A DNA stretch of 64,000 bases from Paragemmobacter straminiformis (GCF_014243445.1 NZ_JACLQD010000002.1:868001-932000); one strand, 5' to 3'; numbered from the stretch's first letter, positions 45,544 to 56,778 are shown. A program made the numbers and translations. The notes: generated by a model not told the origin, from the letters alone.

Positions 45544-46845
45544 ATGATCCCCCGCTATTCCCGCCCCGAAATGGTCGCCCTCTGGTCGCCCGAGACCAAA
45601 TTCCGCATCTGGTTCGAGATCGAGGCCCATGCCTGCGACGCGCAAGCCGCCCTTGGCGTGATCCCGCAAGAGAATGCCGCCGCCGTCTGGAAAGCCAAGG
45701 ACGCAACCTTCGACGTGGCCCGCATCGACGAGATCGAGGCCGTGACCAAGCATGACGTCATCGCCTTCCTGACCCACCTTTCGGAAATCATCGGCTCCGA
45801 TACCGCCCGTTTCGTGCATCAGGGCATGACCTCATCGGATGTTCTGGACACCACCTTCAACATCCAGCTCGTCCGTGCAAGCGACCTGCTGCTTGCCGGA
45901 TTGGACCGCGTCCTCGCCGCGCTCAAGACCCGCGCCTTCGAGCACAAGGACACCGTCCGCATCGGCCGCAGCCACGGCATCCATGCCGAACCCACGACGA
46001 TGGGCCTGACCTTCGCGCGCTTCTACGCCGAAATGCACCGCAACCGCGCCCGCCTTCTGGCCGCCAAGGCCGAGATCGCCACGGGCGCCATTTCGGGTGC
46101 GGTCGGCACCTTCGCCAACATCGACCCCAGCGTCGAGGAACATGTCTGCGCCCAACTCGGCCTGACGCCCGAGCCGATCAGCACGCAGGTCATCCCCCGC
46201 GACCGTCACGCCATGTTCTTCGCCACGCTGGGCGTCATCGCCTCCAGCATCGAAAACATCGCCATCGAGATCCGCCACATGCAGCGCACCGAAGTGCTCG
46301 AGGCCGAGGAATTCTTCTCCCCCGGCCAGAAGGGCAGCTCGGCCATGCCGCACAAGCGCAACCCCGTGCTGACCGAAAACCTGACCGGCCTCGCCCGCCT
46401 TGTGCGCATGTCGGTCGTGCCCGCGCTCGAGAACGTGGCGCTCTGGCATGAACGCGACATCTCGCATTCCTCGGTGGAACGCGCCATCGGGCCAGACACC
46501 ACCATCACCCTCGACTTCGCGTTGCACCGTCTGGCGGGTGTCGTGGAAAAGCTGGTGATCTACCCCGAAAACATGCTGCGCAACATGAACAAGTTCAAAG
46601 GTCTCGTGATGTCGCAGCGCGTGCTTCTCGCCCTCACCCAGGCCGGTGTCAGCCGCGAGGACAGCTATCGCCTCGTCCAGCGCAACGCGATGAAGGTCTG
46701 GGAAAAGGGTGCCGACTTCAAGACCGAGCTTCTGGCCGACCCCGAAGTGACCGCCGCCCTCTCGCCCGCCGAGATCGAGGAGAAGTTCGACCTCGGCTAC
46801 CACACCAAGCACGTCGACACGATCTTCAAGCGCGTTTTCGGCTGA
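45544..46845 (+). CDS. purB: adenylosuccinate lyase
   Basis: Catalyses two fumarate-releasing steps in purine synthesis. The 433-residue product belongs to the fumarase/aspartase superfamily. The signature GSSAMPHKRNP lies at about residues 263-273 and HGIHAEPTTMG, with the catalytic histidine, near residue 141. It begins MIPRYSRPEMVALWSPE, the usual PurB start, at the ATG at 45544 with AGGAAGGCG upstream. It lies downstream of dddP after a terminator-like repeat. No other pur genes are close. Confidence 0.97.
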   Translation: MIPRYSRPEMVALWSPETKFRIWFEIEAHACDAQAALGVIPQENAAAVWKAKDATFDVARIDEIEAVTKHDVIAFLTHLSEIIGSDTARFVHQGMTSSDVLDTTFNIQLVRASDLLLAGLDRVLAALKTRAFEHKDTVRIGRSHGIHAEPTTMGLTFARFYAEMHRNRARLLAAKAEIATGAISGAVGTFANIDPSVEEHVCAQLGLTPEPISTQVIPRDRHAMFFATLGVIASSIENIAIEIRHMQRTEVLEAEEFFSPGQKGSSAMPHKRNPVLTENLTGLARLVRMSVVPALENVALWHERDISHSSVERAIGPDTTITLDFALHRLAGVVEKLVIYPENMLRNMNKFKGLVMSQRVLLALTQAGVSREDSYRLVQRNAMKVWEKGADFKTELLADPEVTAALSPAEIEEKFDLGYHTKHVDTIFKRVFG

Positions 46846-46869
46846 TCCCGCGGCGCAAAGCCTTTGACC

Positions 46870-46902
46870 GGGGCAAGGCGGGTGCGAAATCCCCCTTGCC
46901 CC
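46870..46902 (+). terminator. hairpin downstream of purB
   Basis: GGGGCAAGG and CCTTGCCCC form a perfect 9-bp stem with a 15-base loop, 24 bp past the purB stop. There is no T-run, so it is a moderate terminator candidate. Confidence 0.45.
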
Positions 46903-46967
46903 GTCCGATTCCGTGCTACCCTCTGTTTCGCGCGACCCTGCGCCGCAACCAAGATGGAGGACGCCCG

Positions 46968-47138
46968 ATGAAGATCAAGACGACCCTCGCCGTGATTGCC
47001 CTTATGCTTTCCCCGACCTTCGCCCTTGCCGAAGGCGGCTGTGACCATATGAAATCCAATATCTCCGCCTCGGCCTGCGCCGAAGGCACGCTCTATGACG
47101 CGGCGACCGGCACCTGCCAGCCCGTCACCTCGTCCTGA
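46968..47138 (+). CDS. small secreted protein with three cysteines
   Basis: Predicted 56-residue protein. Residues 1-21 are a clear signal peptide (charged start MKIK, hydrophobic core, cleavage after ALA). The mature part is only about 35 residues, with cysteines at positions 25, 36 and 49. It ends in the pattern CAEGTLYDAATGTCQP, which resembles a chitin-binding-like CxxG-YD-T-C motif. The ATG at 46968 has AGATGGAGGACG upstream, a good ribosome site. Similar small proteins follow purB in related genomes as I recall, and they are sometimes mislabelled after that enzyme. Function is unknown. Confidence 0.7.
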   Translation: MKIKTTLAVIALMLSPTFALAEGGCDHMKSNISASACAEGTLYDAATGTCQPVTSS

Positions 47139-47160
47139 CGCGCGACCTTGCGGCTTTCAC

Positions 47161-47232
47161 ATTCGTGAAAATATCCTCGGGGGGCGTCGCTTGGCCAAGG
47201 GCCAGGCGACGATGGGGGGCAGACAGCCCCCC
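47161..47232 (-). repeat. G6/C6 hairpin plus GAGGATATTT box, copy 2
   Basis: Reverse-orientation copy. The box reads AAAATATCCTCGGGGGGC from 47168, followed by an inner inverted repeat (GTCGCTTGGC with GCCAGGCGAC). The hairpin GGGGGGCAGACAGCCCCCC lies at 47214-47232. It lies between two plus-strand genes and so is inverted relative to both. Confidence 0.7.
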
Positions 47233-47352
47233 TTCCACGCCCCCCCCCCTTCCACGCCCGCCCGTCAATGACGCACCCCCTGCGCCCGCCGCTAACCGTC
47301 GCTTAACCGCCTTGCCCCATGCTGCCCTTGCCGGAAACTCCGCAAAGGCCCC

Positions 47353-48393
47353 ATGACAGACCTTACCCTCGCCCCCTCGCACCTTCCCGGCCGCCCCTCG
47401 CCCAGCCCTCGGGAAAAGGCTGCCATCATCGTCCGCCTCCTTCTGGCCGAAGGCAGCCGCCTGCCGCTCTCCTCGCTTCCCGACCACCTGCAAGCCGCCT
47501 TGGCCGAGCAGATGGGCCAGATGCGCCTGATCGACCGCGCCACGCTCTCTGCCGTGGTCGACGAATTCGTCACCCTTCTCGAAGACACCGGCCTTGCCTT
47601 CCCCGCAGGGGTAGAGGGGGCGCTTGGCCTGATGGATGGCCATATCTCCACCACCGCCGCCAGCCGCCTGCGCCGGCTTGCGGGCACTGCCGCCAAGGCC
47701 GACCCGTGGGATACTCTGGCCAGCCTGCCGCCCGAACGCCTGCTTCCCGTCCTCACCACCGAATCCACCGAAGTCGCCGCCGTGATGCTGTCCAAGCTCC
47801 CCGTGCCCAAGGCGGCCGAACTCCTCACCCAGCTCCCCGGCGATCAGGCGCGCCGCATCGCCTATGCCATCTCGCTGACCGGCGGGGTCGATCCCGAAAC
47901 CGTCCGCCGCATCGGACTGTCGCTTGCCGCGCAACTCGACGCCCAACCCGCCCGCGCCTTCGAGGCGGGGCCTGTCGAACGTGTCGGCGCAATCCTCAAC
48001 GTCTCACCCTCGGCCACGCGCGACCGCGTGCTCGACGGGCTCGACCAGCAGGACGCCGGTTTCGCGGCCGAAGTGCGCAAGGCCATCTTCACCTATGCCC
48101 ATATCCCCGCGCGCATCGCGCCGCGCGACCTGCCCAAGATCATCCGCCTCGTCGATCCCGCGCAACTCACCACCGCATTGGCCGCCAGCGCCGCCGACCC
48201 GCGCAACGCCGCCGTGGCCGATTTCATCCTCGCCAACATCTCGCAACGCATGGCCCAATCGCTGCGGGAAGAGGCCGAAGCCCTCGGCTCCGTTCGCGAG
48301 GCAGATGCCGAAGCCGCCACAGGCGCCATCATCGCCGCCATCCGCCAACTCGAATCGGCCGGCGAAATCACCCTGCAACGCGATGATCGCTGA
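47353..48393 (+). CDS. DUF2336 protein
   Basis: A 346-residue cytoplasmic protein with alpha-helical repeat character. The DUF2336 core lies at about residues 20-280 (EKAAIIVRLLLAEG, LSSLPDHLQAALAEQMGQM, LLTQLPGDQARRIAYAISLTGG, AEVRKAIFTYAHIPARIAPRDLPKI). No enzymatic motif is visible. The DUF2336 family is widespread in alphaproteobacteria and related in pattern to HEAT or FliG/MgtE-like helical repeats. Its role is not defined. The start at 47353 follows the copy-2 repeat by 120 bp. It is followed by a 311-bp gap and an EamA gene. Confidence 0.8.
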   Translation: MTDLTLAPSHLPGRPSPSPREKAAIIVRLLLAEGSRLPLSSLPDHLQAALAEQMGQMRLIDRATLSAVVDEFVTLLEDTGLAFPAGVEGALGLMDGHISTTAASRLRRLAGTAAKADPWDTLASLPPERLLPVLTTESTEVAAVMLSKLPVPKAAELLTQLPGDQARRIAYAISLTGGVDPETVRRIGLSLAAQLDAQPARAFEAGPVERVGAILNVSPSATRDRVLDGLDQQDAGFAAEVRKAIFTYAHIPARIAPRDLPKIIRLVDPAQLTTALAASAADPRNAAVADFILANISQRMAQSLREEAEALGSVREADAEAATGAIIAAIRQLESAGEITLQRDDR

Positions 48394-48704
48394 TCGCGCG
48401 CCCAAGGGGGACCAAGACCCACGCCATTCGCCAAGCCACCGCCTCGCACCGACGGAATCGTCCTCGTCCCGATGTGGAAATCCGAAAGGACCGCTCGCCA
48501 GTCCATCACCGCTACCCCCGCGCGCTTTGCCACACTGACCCGCGCGTGACAGTTCCGCAGGCCCGTTGGCCGCCGCCATTCCCGGTCAGAAACGCTTTCC
48601 CGACGGGCCAAGACGGCGCAGGCAACTCCAGCGCCCCAACCCGTAACCCCTTGCCCCTGCTGCCGCCTCCCCCTAGCCTGCGCCCGACCCAACACAGGCG
48701 CGTC
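48394..48704. other. intergenic region, no gene seen
   Basis: A 311-bp gap between the DUF2336 gene and the EamA gene. No frame on either strand shows a family resemblance or a plausible ribosome site with good codon pattern. It should contain the EamA promoter. No clear hairpin terminator or operator stands out. Confidence 0.4.
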
Positions 48705-49577
48705 ATGCTCGTCCCCACATCCGCTTCCACCCGCAAGGGCATCCTGCTGATGCTCCTCGCCATCCTTCTCTTCACCGCGATGGATGCGCTGGCAAAGGGT
48801 CTGGTGCAGCGTTACCCGACGCAACAGGTGGTCTGGGCGCGCTTTTTCGGACAACTGCTGCTGGTGGTCCTTCTGCTCAACCGCAGGCTTCCCCCCGTGC
48901 TGCGCACCCGCCACCCGAAACTGCATATCCTGCGGTCGGCCACGCAGCTTGGCGCGACGGGCTTCTTCTTCACCTCGCTCAACTACATCGGTCTGGCCGA
49001 GGCCACGGCCCTGACCGACATCAACCCCGTCCTCATCACGCTGGGCGCAGCTCTCTTTCTGGGCGAGAAGCTCGGCCCCCGCCGCATCTTCGGCGTCGTC
49101 GCGGCCATGATCGGCGCGATGATCGTCATCCGCCCCGGCCTCGGCGTCTTTACGCCCGCCGCCCTTTTGCCGCTCTGTTGCGCGGTGTGCTACGCCTCGA
49201 GTGCGCTGCTCACGCGCCTTGTCGGGGCGCAGGAAACGGCATGGACCTCGATGTTCTACGCGGCACTCTTCGGCACGCTCGCCACCAGCGCCCTGCTGCC
49301 CGGCGCATGGGTGCCCATCCCGCTTTCCGACCTGCCCTATTTCATCACCGTGGGCTGCCTCGGCACGGCCGCACAACTCGCCCTCATCCGCAGCTTCTCG
49401 ATCGCCGAGGCGTCCTCGGTCGCCCCCTTCGGCTATGCGGGAATCGTGCTGGCCACCTTCTGGGGCATCGTCCTCTATGGCGAATATCCCGATGCCCTGA
49501 CGATCCTCGGGGCCAGCATCATCGTCGCGGCAGGCCTTTACGTCTGGCACCGCGAAACGCGGGCCAAGCAGGGCTGA
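48705..49577 (+). CDS. EamA/DMT-superfamily transporter
   Basis: Second EamA exporter in the window, 290 residues and about ten helices in two repeats. It begins MLVPTSASTRKGILLMLLAIL at the ATG at 48705. The first repeat closes at GEKLGPRRIFGVVAAMIGAMIVIRPG and the second at LYGEYPDALTILGASIIVAAGLYVW, both standard EamA ends. It is only modestly similar to the protein at 34007, so they are not recent duplicates. The substrate is unknown; the family includes amino-acid and purine exporters. Confidence 0.88.
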   Translation: MLVPTSASTRKGILLMLLAILLFTAMDALAKGLVQRYPTQQVVWARFFGQLLLVVLLLNRRLPPVLRTRHPKLHILRSATQLGATGFFFTSLNYIGLAEATALTDINPVLITLGAALFLGEKLGPRRIFGVVAAMIGAMIVIRPGLGVFTPAALLPLCCAVCYASSALLTRLVGAQETAWTSMFYAALFGTLATSALLPGAWVPIPLSDLPYFITVGCLGTAAQLALIRSFSIAEASSVAPFGYAGIVLATFWGIVLYGEYPDALTILGASIIVAAGLYVWHRETRAKQG

Positions 49578-49700
49578 CCACCCCGCCACCTTTGCGCCCT
49601 CCCGAACCGCTGCTCTGGCGCTTGTGAAGCGCGCGCCCCGCGTCTATGTCTGGACTGCGCCGCACGGCGCGTGTGCCTGTATCAGTGAAAACGGTTTCCC

Positions 49701-50591
49701 ATGTCGCCGCGTAGCGAAGACAAGCTCAGCTATGGCCTTGTCGATTTCCTGCAAAACCTCGTCCTTCGTGCGCTGATCGGCGGCATCCGGCTGTTGCCCT
49801 ACCGCTGGCGCAGCCCGCTCTGCGGTTTTGTCACCGCGCGGGTCATCGCCCCTCTGGCGGGCTATCCGCGCCGCATCCGCGAAAACCTCGCCCTCGTCTA
49901 TCCCGACCTCCCCGCGGCCGAGGTCCGCCGCCTGATCCACCGCGTCAGCCACAACGCGGGCGCCACCCTGATCGAGGTCTATTCCGGCGCCGATTTCCGC
50001 AAGGCCGTGGCCAGTTCACCCGTCCTTGGCGAAGGTCTCGCCGCCCTGATCGCGGCCAAGGAACGCGGACAGGGCGTGCTGCTCATTTCGGGCCATTTCG
50101 GCAATTACGACGTGCCGCGTGCGGTCCTGTCGTCGCTCGGCCACCCCGTCGGCGCGCTCTACAAACCCTTCCGCAACGGCTATTTCGACGCCCATTACCG
50201 CAAGACGATCTCCGAAATCGGCACGCCCATCTTCCCCCGTGGCCGCCGCGGTCTTGCCGAGATGGTGCGCTTCCTGCGGCGTGGCGGCATGGTCGGAATG
50301 CTCATCGACCAGTCGGTGGCCCGCAGTCCCCGCCTGCCGTTTCTGGGCCGCCCTGCCCGCACCGCCACCTCGGCCGCAGAACTTGCGCTGAAATACGGGC
50401 TGCTGCTCGTGCCGGTCTACGGCAGGCGCACGGCAGGGGCCACCGGCACCGGCTTCGATCTGATCGTGGAAGCCCCGGTCCCGCATTCCGACCCGCTGAC
50501 CATGACCAAGGCGCTCAACGCCTCGCTCGAGGCGCAGGTCCGCGCCCATCCCGACCAATGGCTCTGGATCCACAAGCGCTGGAAACGCTAG
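49701..50591 (+). CDS. LpxL/HtrB-like lysophospholipid or lauroyl acyltransferase
   Basis: Inner-membrane acyltransferase of the LpxL/LpxM family that adds secondary acyl chains to lipid A or a related lipid. The catalytic H-x4-D motif is GHFGNYD with His132 and Asp137. The conserved FPRGRRGLAEMVRFLRRGG and GMLIDQ segments follow. An N-terminal hydrophobic segment at about residues 17-35 could anchor it. The 296-residue length fits. The C-terminus ends WLWIHKRWKR, the family norm. It converges tightly on the DUF1223 gene, six bases apart. The exact acceptor is not determined. Confidence 0.88.
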   Translation: MSPRSEDKLSYGLVDFLQNLVLRALIGGIRLLPYRWRSPLCGFVTARVIAPLAGYPRRIRENLALVYPDLPAAEVRRLIHRVSHNAGATLIEVYSGADFRKAVASSPVLGEGLAALIAAKERGQGVLLISGHFGNYDVPRAVLSSLGHPVGALYKPFRNGYFDAHYRKTISEIGTPIFPRGRRGLAEMVRFLRRGGMVGMLIDQSVARSPRLPFLGRPARTATSAAELALKYGLLLVPVYGRRTAGATGTGFDLIVEAPVPHSDPLTMTKALNASLEAQVRAHPDQWLWIHKRWKR

Positions 50592-50597
50592 CCGCGC

Positions 50598-51344
50598 TCA
50601 GTCGACCTGCGCGGCGGCAAGAATGGCGGCTGGCCCCGCTTCTTGCACGATCACCACCACAGGCTCGTCCCCGGGTGCATCGGCCACCATGTCGAAGGGC
50701 GCAGTCCCCGGCCATTCGCCGATCTTCTGCCACAGCGTGACGACGTTGTGATAGCTCATCACCCGCCCCGCATTCTCGCCCCGCGTGATCTCGACCGTCT
50801 CGACCGGCGAATAGCGCACCAGCTGCACGGTCACCCCTTTGGCCAGCGGCGGGTTCGCCTCGGCCCGGATGGTCACGCGATCCCCGTCGCGGGTCACGGT
50901 CAGCGCCACCGGTCGCGGCGCGCTCAGGTGCCGACCGATCAGGCGCACCACCGCATCGGGTTCGTTGCCCTCGACACGGTCCACACCGCCCACCACCATC
51001 TGCGGCGTATAGATCATCCGGCTGCCCGCCGCCCGCGCATAGGCCTTCTGCCGCTCGGTATAGGCAGGGTTGGCGAAACTGTCCTCCCAGCCGATATAGT
51101 CCCAATAGTCCACATGCAGCGACAGCGCGATCACATGCTCGGCCTGCGCCAGTTCGCCCATGAACTCGTCCGCCGGCGGGCACGAGGAACATCCTTGCGA
51201 GGTATAGAGTTCCACCACCACCGCATCCTTGCCGTCTCCGGCCAAGGTGGCCTGCGTCGTCAGCAACGATCCGACGAGGCCCGCCAAGGCCGCAGGTCTG
51301 CCCTTGCGCAGGGCAACCGCAACCGCGCTGACGATATGTCGCAT
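50598..51344 (-). CDS. DUF1223 thioredoxin-like exported protein
   Basis: Protein of 248 residues with an N-terminal signal-like segment (residues 10-36) and a DUF1223 domain. That domain opens with VVELYTSQGCSSCPPADEF, a thioredoxin-like fold with a CxxC pair (CSSC). LHVDYWDYIGWEDSFANP and YTPQMVVGG, the cis-proline-type strand, follow. A beta-rich C-terminal part ends it. Function is unproven; the fold suggests disulfide or redox chemistry outside the cytoplasm. I start at the ATG at 51344 (MRHIVSAV). A start seven codons upstream is possible. It is divergent from acnA across 284 bp. Confidence 0.85.
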   Translation of the reverse strand: MRHIVSAVAVALRKGRPAALAGLVGSLLTTQATLAGDGKDAVVVELYTSQGCSSCPPADEFMGELAQAEHVIALSLHVDYWDYIGWEDSFANPAYTERQKAYARAAGSRMIYTPQMVVGGVDRVEGNEPDAVVRLIGRHLSAPRPVALTVTRDGDRVTIRAEANPPLAKGVTVQLVRYSPVETVEITRGENAGRVMSYHNVVTLWQKIGEWPGTAPFDMVADAPGDEPVVVIVQEAGPAAILAAAQVD

Positions 51345-51507
51345 CTGCCCCAAACCCTGCCCCACTTCCGGTATTCCGCGTCACACCCTGCTACATCAAA
51401 GCCGCTTCTTCCCGCCAATCAAGGTTTTGCGAGTGTTCCGCCCGCTTTTGCAACAAGCCAAGCCATCCGCAGCGTGCAAATCCATGCGAAACGGGGGGCT
51501 TTATTTT

Positions 51508-51527
51508 TGGCATACAATTGCATACAA
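51508..51527. promoter_or_regulatory. tandem 10-bp repeat upstream of acnA
   Basis: TGGCATACAA and TTGCATACAA are adjacent direct repeats in an AT-rich stretch about 100 bp before the acnA ATG. They resemble half-sites of GntR-type operators (TTGTATGCAA on the other strand). TACAAT at 51513 could also serve as a -10 box. A regulator cannot be named. Confidence 0.35.
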
Positions 51528-51628
51528 AGACCGCGACTCCCTTGCCAGACTGATGAATCACAGGCAAAGGGGCAGAAAATCGGCCCGCCAAAGGCCAGCG
51601 CACCGCAACCCAGCGTCAGGAGGCCCGC

Positions 51629-54316
<2,688 letters not shown>

Positions 54317-54339
54317 ACCGGAAACCCATTGTTTCCAAG

Positions 54340-54367
54340 AAAGAGGCCCGGATTTCCGGGCCTCTTT
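54340..54367 (+). terminator. intrinsic terminator of acnA
   Basis: AAAGAGGCCCGG and CCGGGCCTCTTT form a perfect 12-bp stem with a four-base loop, ending in TTT, 24 bp past the stop. Confidence 0.93.
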
Positions 54368-54422
54368 GCTATGATGTCCATGGAATTCGATGCCGCGCCC
54401 GTCGGGCACAAACGGATATTTC

Positions 54423-54551
54423 ATGACGCAGGCCGCCACACCCAGCCGCTTCGGCACCGAACGCACGCAGGCAGCCACGCTGCCCGCCCTGCCGTGGGGC
54501 GAAGGCTTCCTTGCCCTGACCGTCCTGTTCCTGATCCTCGCGGCGCTCTGA
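54423..54551 (+). CDS. possible 42-residue single-helix membrane protein
   Basis: Short frame after the acnA terminator: a polar N-terminus (MTQAATPSRFGTERTQ), a Trp-Gly junction and one hydrophobic helix GFLALTVLFLILAAL at the C-terminus. The composition is that of a tail-anchored miniprotein. The ribosome site is weak (GGATATTTC before the ATG), and it has no known family I can name. It lies seven bases from the end of the convergent ccmG gene. Translation is uncertain. Confidence 0.45.
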   Translation: MTQAATPSRFGTERTQAATLPALPWGEGFLALTVLFLILAAL

Positions 54552-54558
54552 CAGCGCC

Positions 54559-55107
54559 TCAGCCGCCCGTCTTTTCCTCGGCCAGCGCCTCGGCCAGCGC
54601 AGGAACGAAGCGCGTCTCGTAATCCGTTCCGACCAATGGCCCGATGAAGCGGAAAGCCACGGTGCCATCGCCCTTGACGATAAAGGTCTCCGGCGGCGCG
54701 GTGACACCCCAGTCCACCACCGTCGTCCCCTTCGGATCAAACCCCAACCCGATAAAGGGGTTCCCCTCCTCGGCCAGATAGGCCGCCGCCTTCTCCGCAT
54801 CGTCGCGCATGTTGATGCCCGCCACCCGCACGCCATCCGCCGCCATCTTCGTCAGAACCGGATGCTCGGCACGGCAGGGCGGACACCAGCTCGCCCAGAA
54901 ATTCACCACCGTCACCTTGCCCGTCCGCAGATCGGCATCCTTCAGCAGCGCAAAACCCTCAAGCCCCGCCGAAGGCACCGCCGGAGCCTCGCGCCCGACA
55001 AAGGTCGAGGGCAATTCCGTCGGGTTCTCCCGATACATGCCTCCGTAGAACAGGCCCGCCACCGCCACGAACAGAACGGGCGGAACCGCCATCAACCACC
55101 TAGCCAT
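54559..55107 (-). CDS. ccmG: cytochrome c biogenesis thioredoxin CcmG/DsbE
   Basis: Membrane-anchored periplasmic thioredoxin that reduces the apocytochrome c or CcmH disulfide before haem attachment. Residues 6-23 form the anchor. The active-site motif WASWCPPC lies at about residues 71-78, and the cis-proline region is VTAPPETFIV. Length is 182 residues. Its start overlaps ccmD by 8 bp. It is the last gene of the minus-strand ccmABCDG run. CcmE, CcmF and CcmH are not in the window and must lie elsewhere. Confidence 0.94.
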   Translation of the reverse strand: MARWLMAVPPVLFVAVAGLFYGGMYRENPTELPSTFVGREAPAVPSAGLEGFALLKDADLRTGKVTVVNFWASWCPPCRAEHPVLTKMAADGVRVAGINMRDDAEKAAAYLAEEGNPFIGLGFDPKGTTVVDWGVTAPPETFIVKGDGTVAFRFIGPLVGTDYETRFVPALAEALAEEKTGG

Positions 55108-55258
55108 CCGTTTTCCCCTGCCGCGCCTCGACCTCGGCCAGAGCCCGCCTCACCCGCGCGCCCTGCCAGACCGACAGCACCACGATTCCCAGAACCAGCA
55201 GCACCGACACCCCGTACGAGGCCAGCACCGCAAAAGCGTATTTCCCCAAATCGGGCAT
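55100..55258 (-). CDS. ccmD: haem exporter accessory protein CcmD
   Basis: A 52-residue single-helix protein that helps release holo-CcmE from the CcmABC complex. It begins MPDLGKYAFAVLASYGVSVLL, followed by a helix to about residue 31. A basic C-terminal tail (QGARVRRALAEVEARQ) completes it, typical of CcmD. The start overlaps the ccmC stop as TGATG at 55256-55260; an ATG directly upstream (55261) is the alternative. It overlaps ccmG by 8 bp. Confidence 0.9.
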   Translation of the reverse strand: MPDLGKYAFAVLASYGVSVLLVLGIVVLSVWQGARVRRALAEVEARQGKTDG

Positions 55259-55986
55259 CATGCCATCCGCTCCCGCGCCAGCAGCGCCGACAAGCGCCGC
55301 GCCCGTATCTCGGTCCGCGTCCGCACCAGCACCAGCGTCAGGAACAGCAGCACGAAACCCGCGATGCAGACGACCAGCGGCACCCAGAACACATCCGCGA
55401 CGTTTTCCTTCTTGTCGAGGCTCAGCGACGCCCCCTGATGCAGCCCCTGGTTCCAGAACAGCACCGCATAGCGCGACAACAGCGCAAAGACCGACCCGAC
55501 AAGACACAGCACCGCCGTCAGGTCGGCCGCCGTATCGGGGTCCTCGACCGCTTGCCACAGGGCGATATAGCCCAGATAGAACAGCGTCAGGATCAGGAAA
55601 CTCGTCAAACGCGGGTCCCAGGCCCACCAGGTTCCCCACATCGGCTGCCCCCAGAAAGCCCCCGTGACCAGTGCGATGACGGTAAAGGTCAGCCCCACAG
55701 GGGCCGCGGCCTTGGCTGCCAGCGCACTCACATGATGCCGCCGCACCAGCCAGATCAGGCTGGTGACCAGCATCATCCCCCACGCGTTGATCGCCATCAT
55801 GGCGCTCGGCACATGCAGGTAGATGATCTTCACCGTCGAACCCTGCCGGTAGTCATCGGGCGTCAGGAAGAATCCCCAGACCAGCCCCGCCACGATGCAC
55901 AGCGCCGACAGACCCGCGACCCAGGGCAGCACAAGGCCCGAGGTCTGCATGAACTTCTTCGGATTGGCATATTCCCAGATCGACAT
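55258..55986 (-). CDS. ccmC: haem handling protein CcmC
   Basis: Six-helix inner-membrane protein that presents haem to CcmE. The 242-residue product carries the tryptophan-rich haem motif WGTWWAWDPRLTS near residue 118. It also has the flanking conserved histidines in the LHVPSAMMA and LHQGASLS loops. The start is the ATG at 55986 (MSIWEYANPKKF); an upstream ATG at 56022 is unlikely. It overlaps ccmD and lies 55 bp after ccmB. Confidence 0.95.
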   Translation of the reverse strand: MSIWEYANPKKFMQTSGLVLPWVAGLSALCIVAGLVWGFFLTPDDYRQGSTVKIIYLHVPSAMMAINAWGMMLVTSLIWLVRRHHVSALAAKAAAPVGLTFTVIALVTGAFWGQPMWGTWWAWDPRLTSFLILTLFYLGYIALWQAVEDPDTAADLTAVLCLVGSVFALLSRYAVLFWNQGLHQGASLSLDKKENVADVFWVPLVVCIAGFVLLFLTLVLVRTRTEIRARRLSALLARERMA

Positions 55987-56041
55987 GGTTCCCCGCTTAA
56001 AACCTCTCTCCCGCCGCCGCAACTCACCTGTCCGTCAAGTC

Positions 56042-56698
56042 TCAGCGCAAATTGACGCGCAGCGCCGCCGCACTGGCAAAGGGCAGCAGCGCCGCGGCCC
56101 CCAGCGTGATCCCCGCCAGCAGCAGCACAGGTGTCCCCACCGTCAGGCCCGCCGCCCCGCGCTTGACGACCTCGGCCCCGAAAATCAGCGTCGGCACGTA
56201 AAGCGGCAGAACAAGCAGGCTCAGCAACAGCCCGCCCCGCTTCACCCCCACGGTCAGCGCCGCGCCAAAGGCGCCGATCACCGACAGCGCGGGCGTCCCG
56301 AGGGCCAGCGACAGCACCAGCCAGCCGTAGCCCTGCACCGGAAGGTTCAACAGCACACCAAGGACAGGCGACACCAGCACCAGCGGCACCCCCGTCACCA
56401 GCCAGTGCGCCAGCGACTTCACCGCGACGACGCCTTCCAGCGGCATGGGCGATGTCGCCAGCAGGTCCAGCGAGCCATCCTCGAAATCCAGCGCGAATAT
56501 CCGGTCAAGGCTCAGCAGGCAGGCCAGCAGCGCCCCCACCCACAGGATGCCCGGCGCAATCCTGGCCAGCACCGCACCCTCGGGCCCCACGCCCAAAGGC
56601 ACCAGCACCGCCACCAGCAGAAAGAACGCCAGTCCAAGGCCAAAGCCCCCGCCCGCCCGCACCGCAAGCCGCAGATCCCGCGTCAGAAGCCGGAACAT
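56042..56698 (-). CDS. ccmB: haem exporter permease CcmB
   Basis: Membrane subunit of the CcmAB transporter in cytochrome c maturation, 218 residues with six predicted helices. It begins MFRLLTRDLRLAVRAGGGF at the ATG at 56698. The conserved DRIFALDFEDGSLDLLATSP loop lies near residue 65 and VLPLYVPTLIFG near residue 165. It is separated from ccmA by a 103-bp gap containing a repeat element, although the two normally overlap or abut. That may weaken coupling of permease and ATPase. Confidence 0.94.
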   Translation of the reverse strand: MFRLLTRDLRLAVRAGGGFGLGLAFFLLVAVLVPLGVGPEGAVLARIAPGILWVGALLACLLSLDRIFALDFEDGSLDLLATSPMPLEGVVAVKSLAHWLVTGVPLVLVSPVLGVLLNLPVQGYGWLVLSLALGTPALSVIGAFGAALTVGVKRGGLLLSLLVLPLYVPTLIFGAEVVKRGAAGLTVGTPVLLLAGITLGAAALLPFASAAALRVNLR

Positions 56699-56718
56699 GC
56701 CCCGGCCCCCTTCCTCTT

Positions 56719-56778
56719 GCGCGAAATATCCTCGGGGGGGGGCGCGCCACAGGCGCGTCGGGGGGCAGACAGCCCCCC
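56719..56778 (-). repeat. G6/C6 hairpin plus GAGGATATTT box, copy 3, inside the ccm operon
   Basis: Same-orientation copy of the composite element. Hairpin GGGGGGCAGACAGCCCCCC is at 56760-56778 and the box GAAATATCCTCGGGGGGGG is at 56722-56740. An inner GCGCGCC/GGCGCG pair lies between them. It separates ccmA from ccmB. Confidence 0.7.
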
